A DNA stretch of 64,000 nucleotides. Source: Agarophyton chilense (lineage: Eukaryota; Rhodophyta; Florideophyceae; Gracilariales; Gracilariaceae). Made by a program: the position numbers and the translations under genes. Location: positions 1,054,001 to 1,118,000 of the forward strand of contig JARGXX010000105.1 of assembly GCA_030374765.1 (NCBI GenBank), in the 5' to 3' direction. The notes under the pieces were generated by a model. It was not told the origin of the DNA and did not search any database. It saw nothing but the letters and a program-made list of their open reading frames with translations. This document shows, in pieces, positions 21,924 to 32,983 of the stretch (its first letter is position 1; each line of letters begins with the position of its first letter).

Positions 21924-22596
21924 TCACAACGTGAGCGCAGGTTAGGTAAAGGAAAAGGAAGAAGAAGGGGAAAAGACGAGAAGAAGAGAAAATTAAAAGA
22001 AGAGAAACAAAGGAAGGTAGTCAGCCTTGACAATTTACTTCGATCGTTGGCGACCGTCATTGAAAACTATATCTACCTCGCGTGCACTTCCGCCGCCGGT
22101 GCTGACCGTTGGCGGGTCACCCACGTCTCACACCTTGCCACTGTGCGACGAGGAGTTGCGCGCCAAAACAATTTCAAACATCAAGTATATCAAATAAAAA
22201 CTCAAAAAATCATCCAAAGTGGTGCGCCAGTGCCAACCACCCCGCGCAGCCCAGATTCGGCTGTTACGGCCAAACCCCGTATCCAGCCAACATTCGCACA
22301 CTCTCTCCAACTGCATAGCCCGTGCTCATTCAGCGCTCTCGTCCAATCAAATCGCTCCACTTGGGCCGAAGCCCCAACATGCCCCATTAGAACCAGACCC
22401 CTTGTCCATACCATGTTGCATGAGGGCATTTGCAGTAGCCAATCAGATGGCCGTTTCACGTTGAGATTGAGATGAGGCGCATATGCGTTTTTCCGCGGAG
22501 GGTGCCCAAAAGTGCCCATGCTTAAATCCACTTTTTGTTTTCCACTATTTCCAACACTCCAAAGGGCTTGGGGGCACAGTCGACCAAACCTCAACA
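21924..22596 (-). repeat. Copia-A1 3' LTR
   Basis: 673 bp. In element orientation it starts TGTTGAGG and ends CGTTGTGA, so the 3' terminus is GA instead of the usual CA; all Copia-A LTRs here share this length class. Confidence 0.92.
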
Positions 22597-25500
22597 CTCC
22601 TCCTCGACTGCTCGGCCAAGTCCAACACGGTCCACGTTATTGTTGTGAAGACCTGGGCCAAGTGGTTTAGTTAAGAAGTCCGCATCATTGCCTTCACTTG
22701 GAACGTACGTCACATTGATATGACTATCCTTGACAAGTTCCCGAACGAAGTGCAACTTAACGTCAATGTGCTTAGCACGACCCGACGGACAGCGTTCACC
22801 AGTTGCCCAGTCAATGGCGCACTGGTTGTCCGAACGAATGGGCACAGCACCTTTCACTTTCCATCCAATCTCCTTAAGCACACGCTTCAACCAAATAACC
22901 TCCTGACACGCAAGCGTCAAAGCATAATACTCGGCCTCGCCGGTAGACAACGCCACCGAAGCCTGTTTTCTTGCGCCCCACATACATGTCGCTTTGCCAG
23001 GCTTCACTAAGAAACCAGACATTGACTTGCGATCACGCGTGTCCGCAGCGTAGTCAGAGTCAGCGTACGCCTCCAGTTTCACCATGCCAGAGTGATAGTG
23101 CACACCATGTCCAGTTGTACCGCGAAGGTAAGGAAGAACCCGCTTTGCCGCCTTGTGACAGTAGGCCGTGGGCGATTTCTGAAAACGAGCCAAGATTAGG
23201 ACGGGTGCTAATATATCCAACCGAGTTCTCAGTGCCAAGTACAAAAGCGATCCAATGATCTGCTGGTACAGCTGAGTATCCTGGATGGATTTGTCTTTCT
23301 CAGATGTCCACCCGGTAAAAAAAGATTCTACCATAGGGGTGCATGCCGGCTTGGATCGCTGAAACCCGAAACGGCGCAACACGCTTTCCGTGTACAGTGA
23401 CTGACCAAGATACAGCGACACAGGTCGACCATCTGAATCTAAAGTCCATTTGAATTCAACGCCGAGGTACAGATTCACTTCGTCCGCCACACGCAGCTCA
23501 TAAAACGACTTAAGCTCCTCAAAAATCGCATCACGTTCCATGTCAGAAGTTGTGAATATTAGCAAGTCATCCACATAAACTAGCACGAACGCATCCTCAT
23601 TGCTCTCGTTTTGGCGGCGAAACACGCAAGGTGCACTCGGTAACTCTTCAAAACATATGCTTTTCAAATCCTCGCATAGTTTGTTGTGCCATGCCAAGTG
23701 CGCTTGCTTCAGTCCATAGATAGCCTTGAGCAATTTGAAGCATCGCGAAGTCACGCCAGGTATACCTCGAGGTGACATGATCCACACATCTTCCTCAAGT
23801 TCGCCATTGAGAAACGCAGTCTTCACATCCACCTGTACCACATACATGCGCAAGCATAACGTCAGATACAAGAATATGCGAACCAAAGAGAACGAAACAA
23901 CTGGTGCATAAGTCTCCATGTAGTCCTGACCATATGTTTGGTGGTTTCCACCGCCTACAACACGAGCCTTAAAACGTTCAACTGACCCATCAGCATTACG
24001 CTTTACCTTCAGTATGACGTGACTTGGTAGTGGTTGTGAAGCAGGAAAGTCATCAGGTTTCCAAGTTTGCTTCGACTCTAATGATGAAAACTCTTCATCG
24101 ACGGGTGCTTGCCACATGTTACGCTCCTCCGCACTGGCGGACATTGCCTCCTTGAGTGAGGGCTCATCACTAGTAGTGACTTTGACTTGCGATGTACAGT
24201 GAGCAGACCCTGCCATGAAACACCTCAGAGGTTGACGGCGCGTGCACCGCGGGTAGCGTGGTTCCGTATCAGCGTTGGCAGATGTATCAAGGTCATCAGC
24301 AGCACTTTCCCCATCACTTTCGGAATCCTGTGCATCGTCTTCATTGCTGCCGGAGTCTGACTCCGACTGCCTGAGTGCTGGAATCAGGTGCGAGGATCCG
24401 TCATGAACCACCTCCTCCTCAACATTATCGACGGAGAAGGTATCCGAATCGTCATCAATGCTATCACATAATCCCATATCGGAGCTATAGTCAGCATCTG
24501 ACGCACTTTCATCATCCATGTAGTTGGCAAGAGATGATGCACCAGGGAACTTGGATTCATCAAAAGTAACATGCCGTGACTCAATAATACGCGGAGTATC
24601 GTCATTATCAACGACGAGTACATTGTACACACCATGCTCAAGAGTCTCCAAGTACACTCCCTCAAGTGCACGAGACTCGAACTTGGGTCCACGCGGAGTC
24701 CTTAGCACGAATGCAGTGCATCCAAACACACGCACGTGCTTCAACAAAGGTTTATTTCCAGTTACCAGAAAGTAGGGACTGTTGTTAACAGTAGAATGTT
24801 GCACTCGATTACGCACAAAGATAACATGTTTCAGCGCATATGGCCACAAACATTCTGGTAGATCGGCTTGGATCAGCAACGATCGAGCAGCTTCCACCAT
24901 GGTACGATTGATGCGCTCAGCTATAGCGTTGTGTTCGGGGGTGTATGGAGCAGAGAAAGAAGTGAGGCCATGTTCTGCTGCCAAGTTCTCTTGCAGGGCA
25001 ATATATTCTTCTGCACCGTCCGAGTGCAAACTTTTGATATGCACTCCTCCAAGCTGCTTAAACTTTGCCGCAATACCCACAAACACATCACTAAGAGCAC
25101 TGCGATGGATCACCAGACCTAGGAACACATACCGTGAGTGATCATCGAGGAATGTACATGCATATTGAAACTTGTCCGGAAAAGACTTTTCCAGAGGACC
25201 TACAATATCCGAGTGCACAATGTCACCAACCGCGGATGCATGTTCAAAGTGACCTGGGAACGGAAGCTTATGAGCCTTGCCAAGTCGACATGCTCGGCAT
25301 ACCTCCTCCATGTCACATAAGTGCGGCACTCCATCTGCGTACTTGTGTACATGTTGCAGATCACGTTGGTTGATGTGAGCCAGTCGTCGGTGCCACAGTT
25401 GAGTCTCCGTAGACTTAGTCGAAAGCGCAAGTTCCACACCAGCATGCCCTAAAGGTTGAGGCAGTGTGTACATGCGAGATACCTTGTCACGATCACCAAT

Positions 25501-25811
25501 GCCCACCTCAAAACCATTTGACTCTAGCGTCAAACGTACACTGTGACGACCGAAGAGCGACTCAATACCTTGGTCGGCCAAACACCCGGTTGAAACCAAG
25601 TTGTATCCCAGAGCGGGGGTCAGTAGGGCATCACTCAGACGTACGTTCGCATTGTCCAAAGGAATGATCACCTCTCTGCATTGTGTAGATACAACAGATG
25701 TGTTATCGGCAAGCATCACTGTCCTTTTGTCGCACGGTTCAAGTGAACCGGGCACGAACGCACAAACAGAATGGAAGCAATGTACTGTCGCACCGCTGTC
25801 TGCGTAGGTCT
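22591..25811 (-). pseudogene. Copia-A1 pol (protease-integrase-RT-RNase H), N-terminally truncated
   Basis: The open frame in fact reaches 25977, but its first 55 or so residues come from the Copia-C LTR, so it is a chimeric ORF. Genuine Copia-A sequence begins at TYADSGATVHCF, the protease D-S-G. Then follow the pre-integrase LWHRRLAHIN, integrase core (VHSDIVGPLE, LHSDGAEEYIA, NAIAERINRT), RT (VDVKTAFLNGELEED, LVYVDDLLIF) and RNase H (YADSDYAADTRDRKSMSG, STGEAEYYAL, RSDNQCAIDWATG). There are no stops, and the terminal codons TGT TGA lie in the LTR. It lacks gag and a 5' LTR, so it cannot act alone. Confidence 0.9.
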
Positions 25812-26216
25812 TGAATGAAAATGGTCGAGAGCGAAGAGGGAGACGAGGAGAGGAGAGTTGTCTGAGTTTACTTTGAGCGAGGGGGTGGAGAGTATAAGTA
25901 GACTCTCCGACCCAAGCGGTTCCGTTACATTCAAACATTTGAATAGTTACGGCTTTGTGATCTGGAGATGATATCACGGGCTGATCCAGATGTAGACATG
26001 GAGATCTTATACACGTGGACAGCTAGTGTAAACTACTGAGTACTAGGGTGACATAAACACAGACATGAGAGACATCTGCAGTGACGTAGTGACAACTGCG
26101 TCAACATGTCAAAGTGACAAACTAAGTAACGCTTATACTACAAGCACTAAGTGCATTAAGTAAGTAACTAAGAGAAAAAAAGCTAAGTAAATAAGCATTA
26201 CTAACACGCCCCCTCA
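25812..26216 (-). repeat. Copia-C 3' LTR
   Basis: 405 bp; in element orientation it runs TGTTAGTAATG to CATTTTCATTCA. The polypurine tract GAGGGGGCG abuts its start (26217-26225 on the plus strand as pyrimidines). The outer boundary at 25812 is uncertain by about three bases. No second copy in the window. Confidence 0.75.
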
Positions 26217-27296
26217 AACTAGCACCAGAAGTTACAAACAGCCTAATTGACTCCTAGCATTACATGGAATTTTTCAAAGGCCACGCGGAGCAAAGGCTTG
26301 GTTAAAACATCTGCAACTTGATCTCCAGTTGGGCAGTAGGTCATCTCAATGCGTTTTTCGGACACGGCGTTGCGAACAAAGTGATTTCGGATATCGATGT
26401 GTTTGTTGCGAGCATTGATAGAGTTGTTGTGTGCAAAGCTCATGGAGCCCTGGTTGTCCAGTGGAAGGCAAATGGGAGTTGGGGTCTTGCTATGCAACAT
26501 TCCAGATAGCACATTTGACAACCAAATGGCCTCCTTGGCTGCAGAGCAACTCGAGATGTATTCCGCTTCACATGAAGAGAGAGCCACGATACTTTGCTTC
26601 TTGGAGCGCCAGGAGATAGCGCCCCCAGTCATTAGAAATGCAAAGGCTTCAGTGGACTTGCGAGATTCGATACAACCAGCCCAATTGCAGTCTGAGTACC
26701 CAATAATTTCGGAGTCTTTTGTCAGAACGTACGTGATTCCCATATGCTTGGTCCCTCGAACGTAGCGGTAGATGCGTTTGACAGCGTTCCAATGACACAT
26801 AAGGGGCTTCTCGCAATACTGGGAAAGCTTCTCAACTGCAAACCCAATGTCGGGGCGAGTGCAAATCATCAAGTATATGAGACTGCCGATGACGGAGCGA
26901 TAGGGAAAATTCGGGGGAAGAGGATCAGAGTCAGCTCACCATGTCTGCGAGCTAAGTAATTCCATCGGGGTATTCATCGGCTTCGAGTCCGACATCTGAA
27001 AGCGATCCAGAGTCCTGTCGACATAAACTTCCTGGGACAGCTTGAGGGTGCGATTTGACGAATCCCGAGTGACTTGGATGCCAACAAATTCTTGTACTGC
27101 ATTGAGATCCTTCATTTTGAAGTGCTTCTTGAGCTCGGATTTCACTCGCAGAATCTCGGAATCATCGTTTCCGGCGATCAGAAGGTCATCCACATAGAGA
27201 ATAATGAGCAGGATGATGTCCCCAGAGTGGAAAAAATACAAGCAGGGTTCGTAGGAGCTGCTGACAAATTGTAGTTCAAGAGTGAGGATCGAGTGC
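26217..27296 (-). pseudogene. Copia-C pol 3' fragment (RT end and RNase H)
   Basis: One minus-strand frame from about 27296 to 26243 encodes the second half of a Copia RT (IILYVDDLLIAGNDDS with the catalytic pair, FVGIQVTRDSSNRTLKLSQ, NTPMELL) and RNase H (GYSDCNWAGCIESRKSTEAF, VALSSCEAEYIS, LDNQGSMSFAHN, DVLTKPL). A TGA at 26936-26938 interrupts the RT-RNase H junction. The family differs from A and B. Its upstream part is missing; at about 27296 it is fused to a Copia-D piece in another frame. Confidence 0.85.
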
Positions 27297-27648
27297 CTCA
27301 AAAGCATCTTGTGGAACATCGGTGGATTCTTCAGCACCACTTTCTGGTACCTCATCCGGGGGTGTAACCGTGTCAGGATCCTCTTCATTGGGTTCAACTG
27401 GTGCTTGAAAGGTGGAGGTTTGGTCAGATTTCGACTTCACCGAAATTTCAATCTCGGAATAGTTCTCATCACAATGATCAGTAGTCTCATTCAATTCATT
27501 GCGTTCATAAAACTTCACATCTCTCGACACTACCACCTTTCTCTTCTGCTCATCCCACAGCTTGTAGCCATGGGATCCAGCAGTGTACCCAATGAAGATC
27601 GCCTCAACGGCACGGTCCTCCAGCTTCTTTAGCTTATGATCTACCACC
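27297..27648 (-). pseudogene. Copia-D fragment (integrase tail and linker)
   Basis: VDHKLKKLEDRAVEAIFIGY, SHGYKLWDEQKRKVVVSRDV and the acidic linker after it match the Copia-B3/D pol at 54330-54700 almost residue for residue. It is cut on one side by the Copia-C fragment (after the codons for QDAFEA) and on the other by the Copia-B1 LTR (after GTGGTAGATCAT in sense). Confidence 0.88.
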
Positions 27649-28336
27649 TGTTGGCTGTTGACCCTGTGCTGTCACTGAAAACCAAAAGTGCAGGGGAGCA
27701 TGGGCTGTTTTGGAGGGTGCCTCAGGAAAAGCGCATATGCGTGTCAGTCGGATCTCAACGTGAACTCGGGCTGTGATTGGCTACTGCAAATGTGCACATG
27801 CAATGTGGTGTGTACAAGTGGTATGGCACTATTGGGTTTGTCTGTGGTACACGTGTGTACGTGGTCTACTTGTACTACGGTGCACGCTGTTCAACATGTC
27901 CAGCTGGTGTACTATGAAAACATCTCACAAGGTGTAACAAATGTACTTGGAGAAGAGACGTGACATGTGTATTACAGAAGACTTGGTGTACTGTGCTGGA
28001 ACGTGAATGTGTATGGAGGCGAATTGCAAGTAATGTGTGATGGCATATTGAATTTGTTCACACGTCAGTGTAATTATGGGCTGTGCACTGTTGTATTGCC
28101 TTGTTGGGCGCTGCAATGAACATTGACTAGGGTTAATGTCATGCTTGAATATGATTCGTAGTATTGAGTGTCCCTGCTTTGTAGTCTAGGGTTTACTCTG
28201 GGTTGGCGTCTAGTTGGCTGACGTTTTTGAGTTGTATTCAAGTGAGAGATTGAGCGCCTCCAAGTAAATCCGAGCCAGAGCTGGCGAACTTTCCTTTCAT
28301 CCCTCAACCTTTCCTCCAGCATTTCCCTATCCAACA
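27649..28336 (+). repeat. Copia-B1 5' LTR
   Basis: 688 bp, TGTTGGCTGTTGACC...CTATCCAACA, the same length as the LTRs at 42700-43387 and 48637-49324. Confidence 0.93.
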
Positions 28337-28350
28337 GGTTATGGGCCCAG
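28337..28350 (+). other. Copia-B1 primer binding site (half-tRNA type)
   Basis: GGTTATGGGCCCAG directly follows the LTR. It is complementary to CTGGGCCCATAACC, the anticodon stem-loop of eukaryotic initiator tRNA-Met, not to a tRNA 3' end. This is the Drosophila copia mode, in which a 5' half-tRNA primes. Confidence 0.88.
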
Positions 28351-29539
28351 CCCCGCTGAACTATGCCGTATAGTTCGTCTCTCGCCGCTCTCCCGCACCG
28401 CCGTTCACCCGTGTCGCTGTTCTATTCTCTTCGTTTCCGCCGTAGTAGCTGTTTCGTCGGGTGTGTGACCGTATCGTGGGTTGGTGTTGGTATTTTCTTT
28501 CGGTCTTGCGTTCCTCCCTGAGGGCGTTGTGGTGGTAGTGGTTGGACGTTATTATCATGATTGTGTTTGGGTGCTCGTTGTTGCCCGTGTTTGTCGATCG
28601 CTATCCGTTTCGTTTGGTCTCCCTCTCTTTCGTTGTTTTGTGGATCCCTGTGTCGTGTTTGCGGGTTCTGATCTGAGAGGTTGAAGACCGTGTTTGTTGA
28701 AGTCTGGGCCTGGAGTTCTTGGCTCAGCGTTCGTGTGTGTTTGTGTGTTTGGTCTGCATCTTTGCCTGTGCGACGAGCGGTTGATCCGAGGTACTTTTGG
28801 TGATTCCTTGTACTCGGGGACGTTAGCCTGGCGGCTTGAACCAAAGAAGGTGTACTGTCAAGCGGGTTCCCCACTGGTCCTTTTAGGGCGGATAACAGTG
28901 ACGGTCGAAAGATCTGGTTGAACTTTGCGGGTGCATTTGTGGACGGGGTGCCGTAACGCACTGCATTTGGCTGGTTGTTTGAATTTGTGTGTGAGCCCGA
29001 CCTTTGTGGTTGGGCACTTGGACTGTTGTGAAAAGCATCCATCAGGAGCTCTTGATCCGCAGTACGCGGGGAGGCGACGTTTCGAAGGCTGACCTCCTTT
29101 CCAGGATCAGGCCGCGTGCGATCTTCATTGATTGCTCGTTAGAAGCGTATCTTGGTGTTGAAGTAGCTTCGGTTTCGAGGTCGCGCTAGTTCTTGAAAGA
29201 GGCCAGAGAGGGTCAACTTGGTGAAGGCATATCTTCGGTCGTTAACCATCCTCTGGAAGCCTCGTAAGGAGCAACGCGCCTTCTCCTTTTGACGTGGGCG
29301 GAGGTAGACTGCAGAAAACCGTTATCTACCCAGAAGAGCTCTGGGGGCCAGGGGTCCGACCTTTAGGGACGCGGGTATAGGAAGCCCTGCCAGTGCTCCC
29401 GCAGACTATTGTCTGTTCAATCTTGAAGAATTATTTGTTGTTTGTTGTTTTTACTTTGTTGTTGTTGTCTGTTGTTGTTGTTCACTTCCCCGTTGCTGTC
29501 AAGCCATCTCTCTCGGCCTCTTGTGACACTTTGCACAAC

Positions 29540-29909
29540 ATGGATTCGTTCAGTGGGGTGAAAATCGAAAAGCTGGTTGAGGATAACTTCCACGTATGGA
29601 AGCAGAAGATTGAGCTGCTGCTTGCACTCAAGGACCTCGACGGCCACCTCGACTCTGTTAGACCCACTGACGAAGATGAGCTGTCGACTTGGAAAAAGAA
29701 AGATGCCAAGGCCAGAGCTATTATTGGTCTCACACTCAGTGATGAGCATTTAGATCATGTGCAGGACGCCGACAACGCTGCCGATATGTGGAAAGCCATT
29801 TGCGATGTGTTCCAACGTAAGACCCTGCTCAACAAAATCAACGCCCGACGGTCCTTCTACTCTGCCAAGATGCGTGATGATGAGAAAATGCTACAGTTCA
29901 TCAACCATG
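29540..29909 (+). pseudogene. Copia-B1 gag, N-terminal fragment
   Basis: The first in-frame ATG (29540) gives MDSFSGVKIEKLVEDNFHVW, the start of Copia-B Gag, and about 123 residues follow (LLALKDLDGHLD, MWKAICDVFQRKTLLNKIN, KMRDDEKMLQFIN). The open frame upstream to 29393 begins with GTG and translates (TTG)n-type leader sequence, so it is excluded. Reading stops where the Gypsy-3 LTR begins. Confidence 0.88.
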
Positions 29910-30831
29910 TGTAGTGCAACGCCAAGGGCGGCGGAAACACACGAAGATGTCCGAGTCTTCCTCCAAGAAGGGTAGCACGGCGATGGAGCCTCTCCGGAGT
30001 GAACACAACTAAGTCGGGGTGTAAGGCCGAGGTTCACCGGCACGCCAAGCGGGGAGAGTGCGGGATGCTAGAAGGGAGCAGACCAGGTATGAGCTGTATT
30101 CCACGGGAGTGGGCAAGTCTCGAGATCGAGTAATGCACCAACAGGAGTGGCGGTAAACCCGGTAAGCCGGCGCGCGGCACACGCGCGAGCGGCACGAATA
30201 ACCAACCACAAAGCAAAAGAGGGAGCTACCACGAGAGTGGATAAGCGATAAAGGGGGGACCACCCAGTGGGGGCGATCGGGGGCATGGGCCACGAGAGCC
30301 AAAAGAAATATGTAGCAAACCCAATACTGGGGCGGGAACACGGCAGTGGTATGAAAGATATACACGCTAACAGCGGTGAGTCTCCTGTTGACGCAGGGTG
30401 GATAAGTCTACCGTTAGTAACGCGGCTTCACCTCCGTAGAGTGTGGAAGACTCGCGAAAGCGGAAAAAGACTTAGAGCCAAGAACCCTGGTTGGGGAGGT
30501 TTACTGAGTGTCAGGGCGAGATCGCCCTGGCACTATATAGTGTAGAATACTGTAAAGAGCTCCCTAACCTAGTGCAATAAAGCTAAATAAATAGAGAAAT
30601 ATCCAGCTATGCTGTGCCAACCTGTCCTGGGCCACCCGTGGTACACGTGGGTAAGTCACACCCGAATCGGGGCCACGGCGCACGGCCGCCGGTGCACTTC
30701 GCGTACAACGCGTATACACCTGGCTACGCCAGCCCGCTAGTAGCGGTATTACTCATAGATCTCACAAGTATCGCCCGAGGCGGAAAAACAACCAAGTCCT
30801 GGAAAACGGCCCTCACGAGGGTTGCAATTCA
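29910..30831 (-). repeat. Gypsy-3 LTR (inferred)
   Basis: In element orientation it starts TGAATTGCAACC after the tract AGGAGGGGGATA and ends GTTGCACTACA, about 922 bp. It contains an AT-rich TATA-like region (30528-30600). Orientation is inferred from the polypurine tract and from the adjoining pol; the left edge could be 29908. Confidence 0.5.
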
Positions 30832-30866
30832 TATCCCCCTCCTGAGGCGCGAGTACGACATCCGCG

Positions 30867-32804
30867 ATGGTGGGCGAAGCGCCGAGACGAATGCATAAGA
30901 GTGCAACCAGCTCGCTGGGATCCACTTCATCCGATGCCAACAAACGCAGTGCGGCAAAACTCCAGTCTCCTGGCAACAACCGTTCTCAACGTTCCATCTC
31001 AACCGAATCCGCATCCTTGCTTGCCAGTCCTCCGATTCCTCGGCATCGTCTTTCGCTTCGCCGGTCTCCTCTTCCGGTCATCCGGCCTCTTCGCTCACCG
31101 ATGAGCAACCAAAACAATCAACCCAACCGTCTCCCTGCGGGGTACTTCTCCGGCTTGTGGTCCGCTCCGCTTCCGCAAAGCGCGTCATCGGCTGCGCCGC
31201 AGACTCCTATTGCGAACGCGGCTGCTGCTCCGTACGGAATGTTCCCCCCGAGAGGGTGGCCGCCATACGAAATGCTTGTCGGGCGCCATCCTGGGCATCA
31301 TGCGTCCGTTCCCCGGCTTGCGCCGTGGTTCCATCCGATTGCGGTGTTAAACGAAGCGCTCATAGCGATGTACACCGATGGAAACGGGATGCTTCCGGGC
31401 GATATTCCGGCCGTGGAGACAACTTCGTTGGATTGGCGACGCCGCGTAGCGGTTCCGGTCCACGCTGTGGCACGCCGGGGTAGTGAAACCTCGGCTTCCG
31501 CTCATGCTGCCTTCGTCCTTCTTGGCCATCAACGGCTTCGCCGAGCTCCTTTCGAATATCCCTTCCCCGAGGGTCTCGGCACCAACATTCGGCTTTACCG
31601 CACTCAAGGTGAGATTGGTTACGTCGACCGCCTGGCGGGTTTGGAAACACTCTCGTGGAAGGGCATCCCGATAGCACGGCAAGAGGCCATGTGCTGGAAG
31701 CGACCGATTATCCGGGCAGAATTCCGCTACATGCTTCGACTTGCGCGGGCAAACTTCCTTGCCCTGATCCACTTCGAGCGTCGAGCACGATCCCGATTCG
31801 GGTATTTGGTCCCGTATCAGAACATGGAGATCGAACGCCTTCGCGTGGCCGACCGACGTGGTCGCTATGTCCTCATTCCACCGTGGTGGTCGAACCTCGA
31901 GGCCTGCCGGGGCTGGCACATCGAGCTGCCGCCAGTCATCACGTATTACGCTTCGTCCCTCATCGAGGATCCCGAGTCCGGACTGTGGTCCGTGGTGATT
32001 ACCGAATGGGCAGTCCGCGCGGCGGTGTTCATCCTCTGGGGGGTGTATGACCAGTGCAGACTGTGGTTCCTCCCGTTCCGGTTGAGGTCCGCGATTCGCA
32101 GCCTGGACCTGAGCATTCCACTTGGTGGAGTAACCCACGCCGAAGAAGTGGCGGGTCTTCTCGATTACATCGACCAGTTGGACTGGACCACCGTTCCGAA
32201 TGAACAAAGCAGGCGCACCGTGGGTAGCCGGGGTCAGGACCTGTCACCAGGAAGTCGTACTCCCTTGGGAGGTGATTTCGTATACTTTGACCCTTGGGAA
32301 GGGCACGAAATCTCCGCGGAGGAAGCGAACGAACTCCGGTTTGCACCACGCCATATCCCTGAGGGGCATCCGATCGGTTTCGTGGATGCGGATGAATATT
32401 ACCACGTCTACGACGGCGACGATCCAATGGTGGACAACGAACCCGACGACGGGGAAGCGTACGCGGAGGCAGAGGTCGAGGGATCCGAAGCGGAACGTCC
32501 CTATAACGAGGGGACGCCAGCCACGCCTTACGTGTATTTGGATGACCCCGCGGGGGCTGGGTCGGAGTACGCGGTAGCTGGACCAACTCCGGTTCCACCG
32601 GTGAATCTCCCAAGTGGTGCGGCGTCCGCCCCAGGCGATGCGAGCTCCGCTCCGGCGGGTCAAGCGGCCGTGATCTCCCAGTTCCTGCGACAGGTGGGGC
32701 TGGGGACCAACGCAGCGAGTGGCGATGTTGCCACGATGCGCGAGGCCTTGATCACCCGCCTCCAGGGAGGTAACCAACCCGGGGGCCATGAGCCGAACCC
32801 GTGA
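30867..32804 (+). CDS. Unknown 645-residue protein, antisense to Gypsy-3
   Basis: An uninterrupted ORF from ATG at 30867 (alternative ATG 30891) to TGA at 32802-32804. The first 90 residues are Ser/Arg/Pro-rich and disordered. Residues about 90-460 look globular, with many Trp, Tyr and Arg (PPRGWPPYEMLVGRHPGHH, GYVDRLAGLETLSWKGIPIA, RAEFRYMLRLARANFLALIH, WRRRVAVPVHAVARRG). From about 480 it turns strongly acidic (DADEYYHVYDGDDPMVDNEP), then Pro/Ala/Gly-rich, with a short helical end (MREALITRLQGG). I see no zinc knuckle, protease, RT or signal peptide, and I do not recognise the family. It converges on Gypsy-3 pol with 179 bp between the stops. It could be an accessory retroelement protein, a captured host gene, or gag of an unrelated plus-strand element. 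Confidence 0.6.
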   Translation: MVGEAPRRMHKSATSSLGSTSSDANKRSAAKLQSPGNNRSQRSISTESASLLASPPIPRHRLSLRRSPLPVIRPLRSPMSNQNNQPNRLPAGYFSGLWSAPLPQSASSAAPQTPIANAAAAPYGMFPPRGWPPYEMLVGRHPGHHASVPRLAPWFHPIAVLNEALIAMYTDGNGMLPGDIPAVETTSLDWRRRVAVPVHAVARRGSETSASAHAAFVLLGHQRLRRAPFEYPFPEGLGTNIRLYRTQGEIGYVDRLAGLETLSWKGIPIARQEAMCWKRPIIRAEFRYMLRLARANFLALIHFERRARSRFGYLVPYQNMEIERLRVADRRGRYVLIPPWWSNLEACRGWHIELPPVITYYASSLIEDPESGLWSVVITEWAVRAAVFILWGVYDQCRLWFLPFRLRSAIRSLDLSIPLGGVTHAEEVAGLLDYIDQLDWTTVPNEQSRRTVGSRGQDLSPGSRTPLGGDFVYFDPWEGHEISAEEANELRFAPRHIPEGHPIGFVDADEYYHVYDGDDPMVDNEPDDGEAYAEAEVEGSEAERPYNEGTPATPYVYLDDPAGAGSEYAVAGPTPVPPVNLPSGAASAPGDASSAPAGQAAVISQFLRQVGLGTNAASGDVATMREALITRLQGGNQPGGHEPNP

Positions 32805-32887
32805 CGGGGCACGCGATCCCGATGGGGATTTTTCCCTTGTGACTTAGAGTAGTATCCCGAGTGCTCGGTATTCCATCGATAGCTTCG

Positions 32888-32893
32888 AATAAA
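32888..32893 (+). terminator. Candidate poly(A) signal of the 645-residue ORF
   Basis: AATAAA on the plus strand, 83 nt after the stop codon and before the convergent pol stop at 32984. It would let the antisense transcript end without running into pol. Confidence 0.5.
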
Positions 32894-32983
32894 AACCAAG
32901 TGACTTGTGTAACCCAAAACCTTCCTTCACCAGCCTGTTCTCAAGCAAACCTACTTCTCTTTTCTCTTCCACCAAGGTGGGTG

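Larger units (their letters stand above)
21924..25811 (-). mobile_element. Copia-A1: 5'-truncated Copia element
   Basis: Same family as the complete Copia-A2 (34601-41156). It keeps the 3' LTR (21924-22596) and pol from the protease active site to the end, but gag, leader and 5' LTR are gone. The break at 25811 abuts the 3' LTR of Copia-C. Protein identity to A2 is high by eye, with scattered substitutions (for example C for W in LRCFMAGS). Confidence 0.92.
27649..29909 (+). mobile_element. Copia-B1: 3'-truncated Copia element
   Basis: A complete 5' LTR (27649-28336), primer site, 1.2-kb leader and the first part of gag are present on the plus strand. The Gypsy-3 LTR cuts it at about 29909. 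LTR and leader are close to those of B2 and B3 with several substitutions. Confidence 0.93.

Noticed and set aside
22720-25807. Plus-strand ORFs across Copia-A1 (and the same set across A2 and B2)
   Set aside because: They are shadows of the gag-pol frame on the other strand and recur only because the copies are similar.
31347-32789. Long minus-strand ORFs opposite the 645-residue ORF
   Set aside because: GC-rich third positions of the plus-strand ORF leave few stops on the other strand; they carry no motif and do not continue Gypsy-3 pol.
29910-32804. A plus-strand Gypsy element with LTR 29910-30760 and the 645-residue ORF as its gag
   Set aside because: It remains possible, but the ORF lacks a zinc knuckle, no convincing primer site follows the LTR, and the spacing match to the Gypsy-1 antisense region plus the polypurine tract favours the minus-strand reading.
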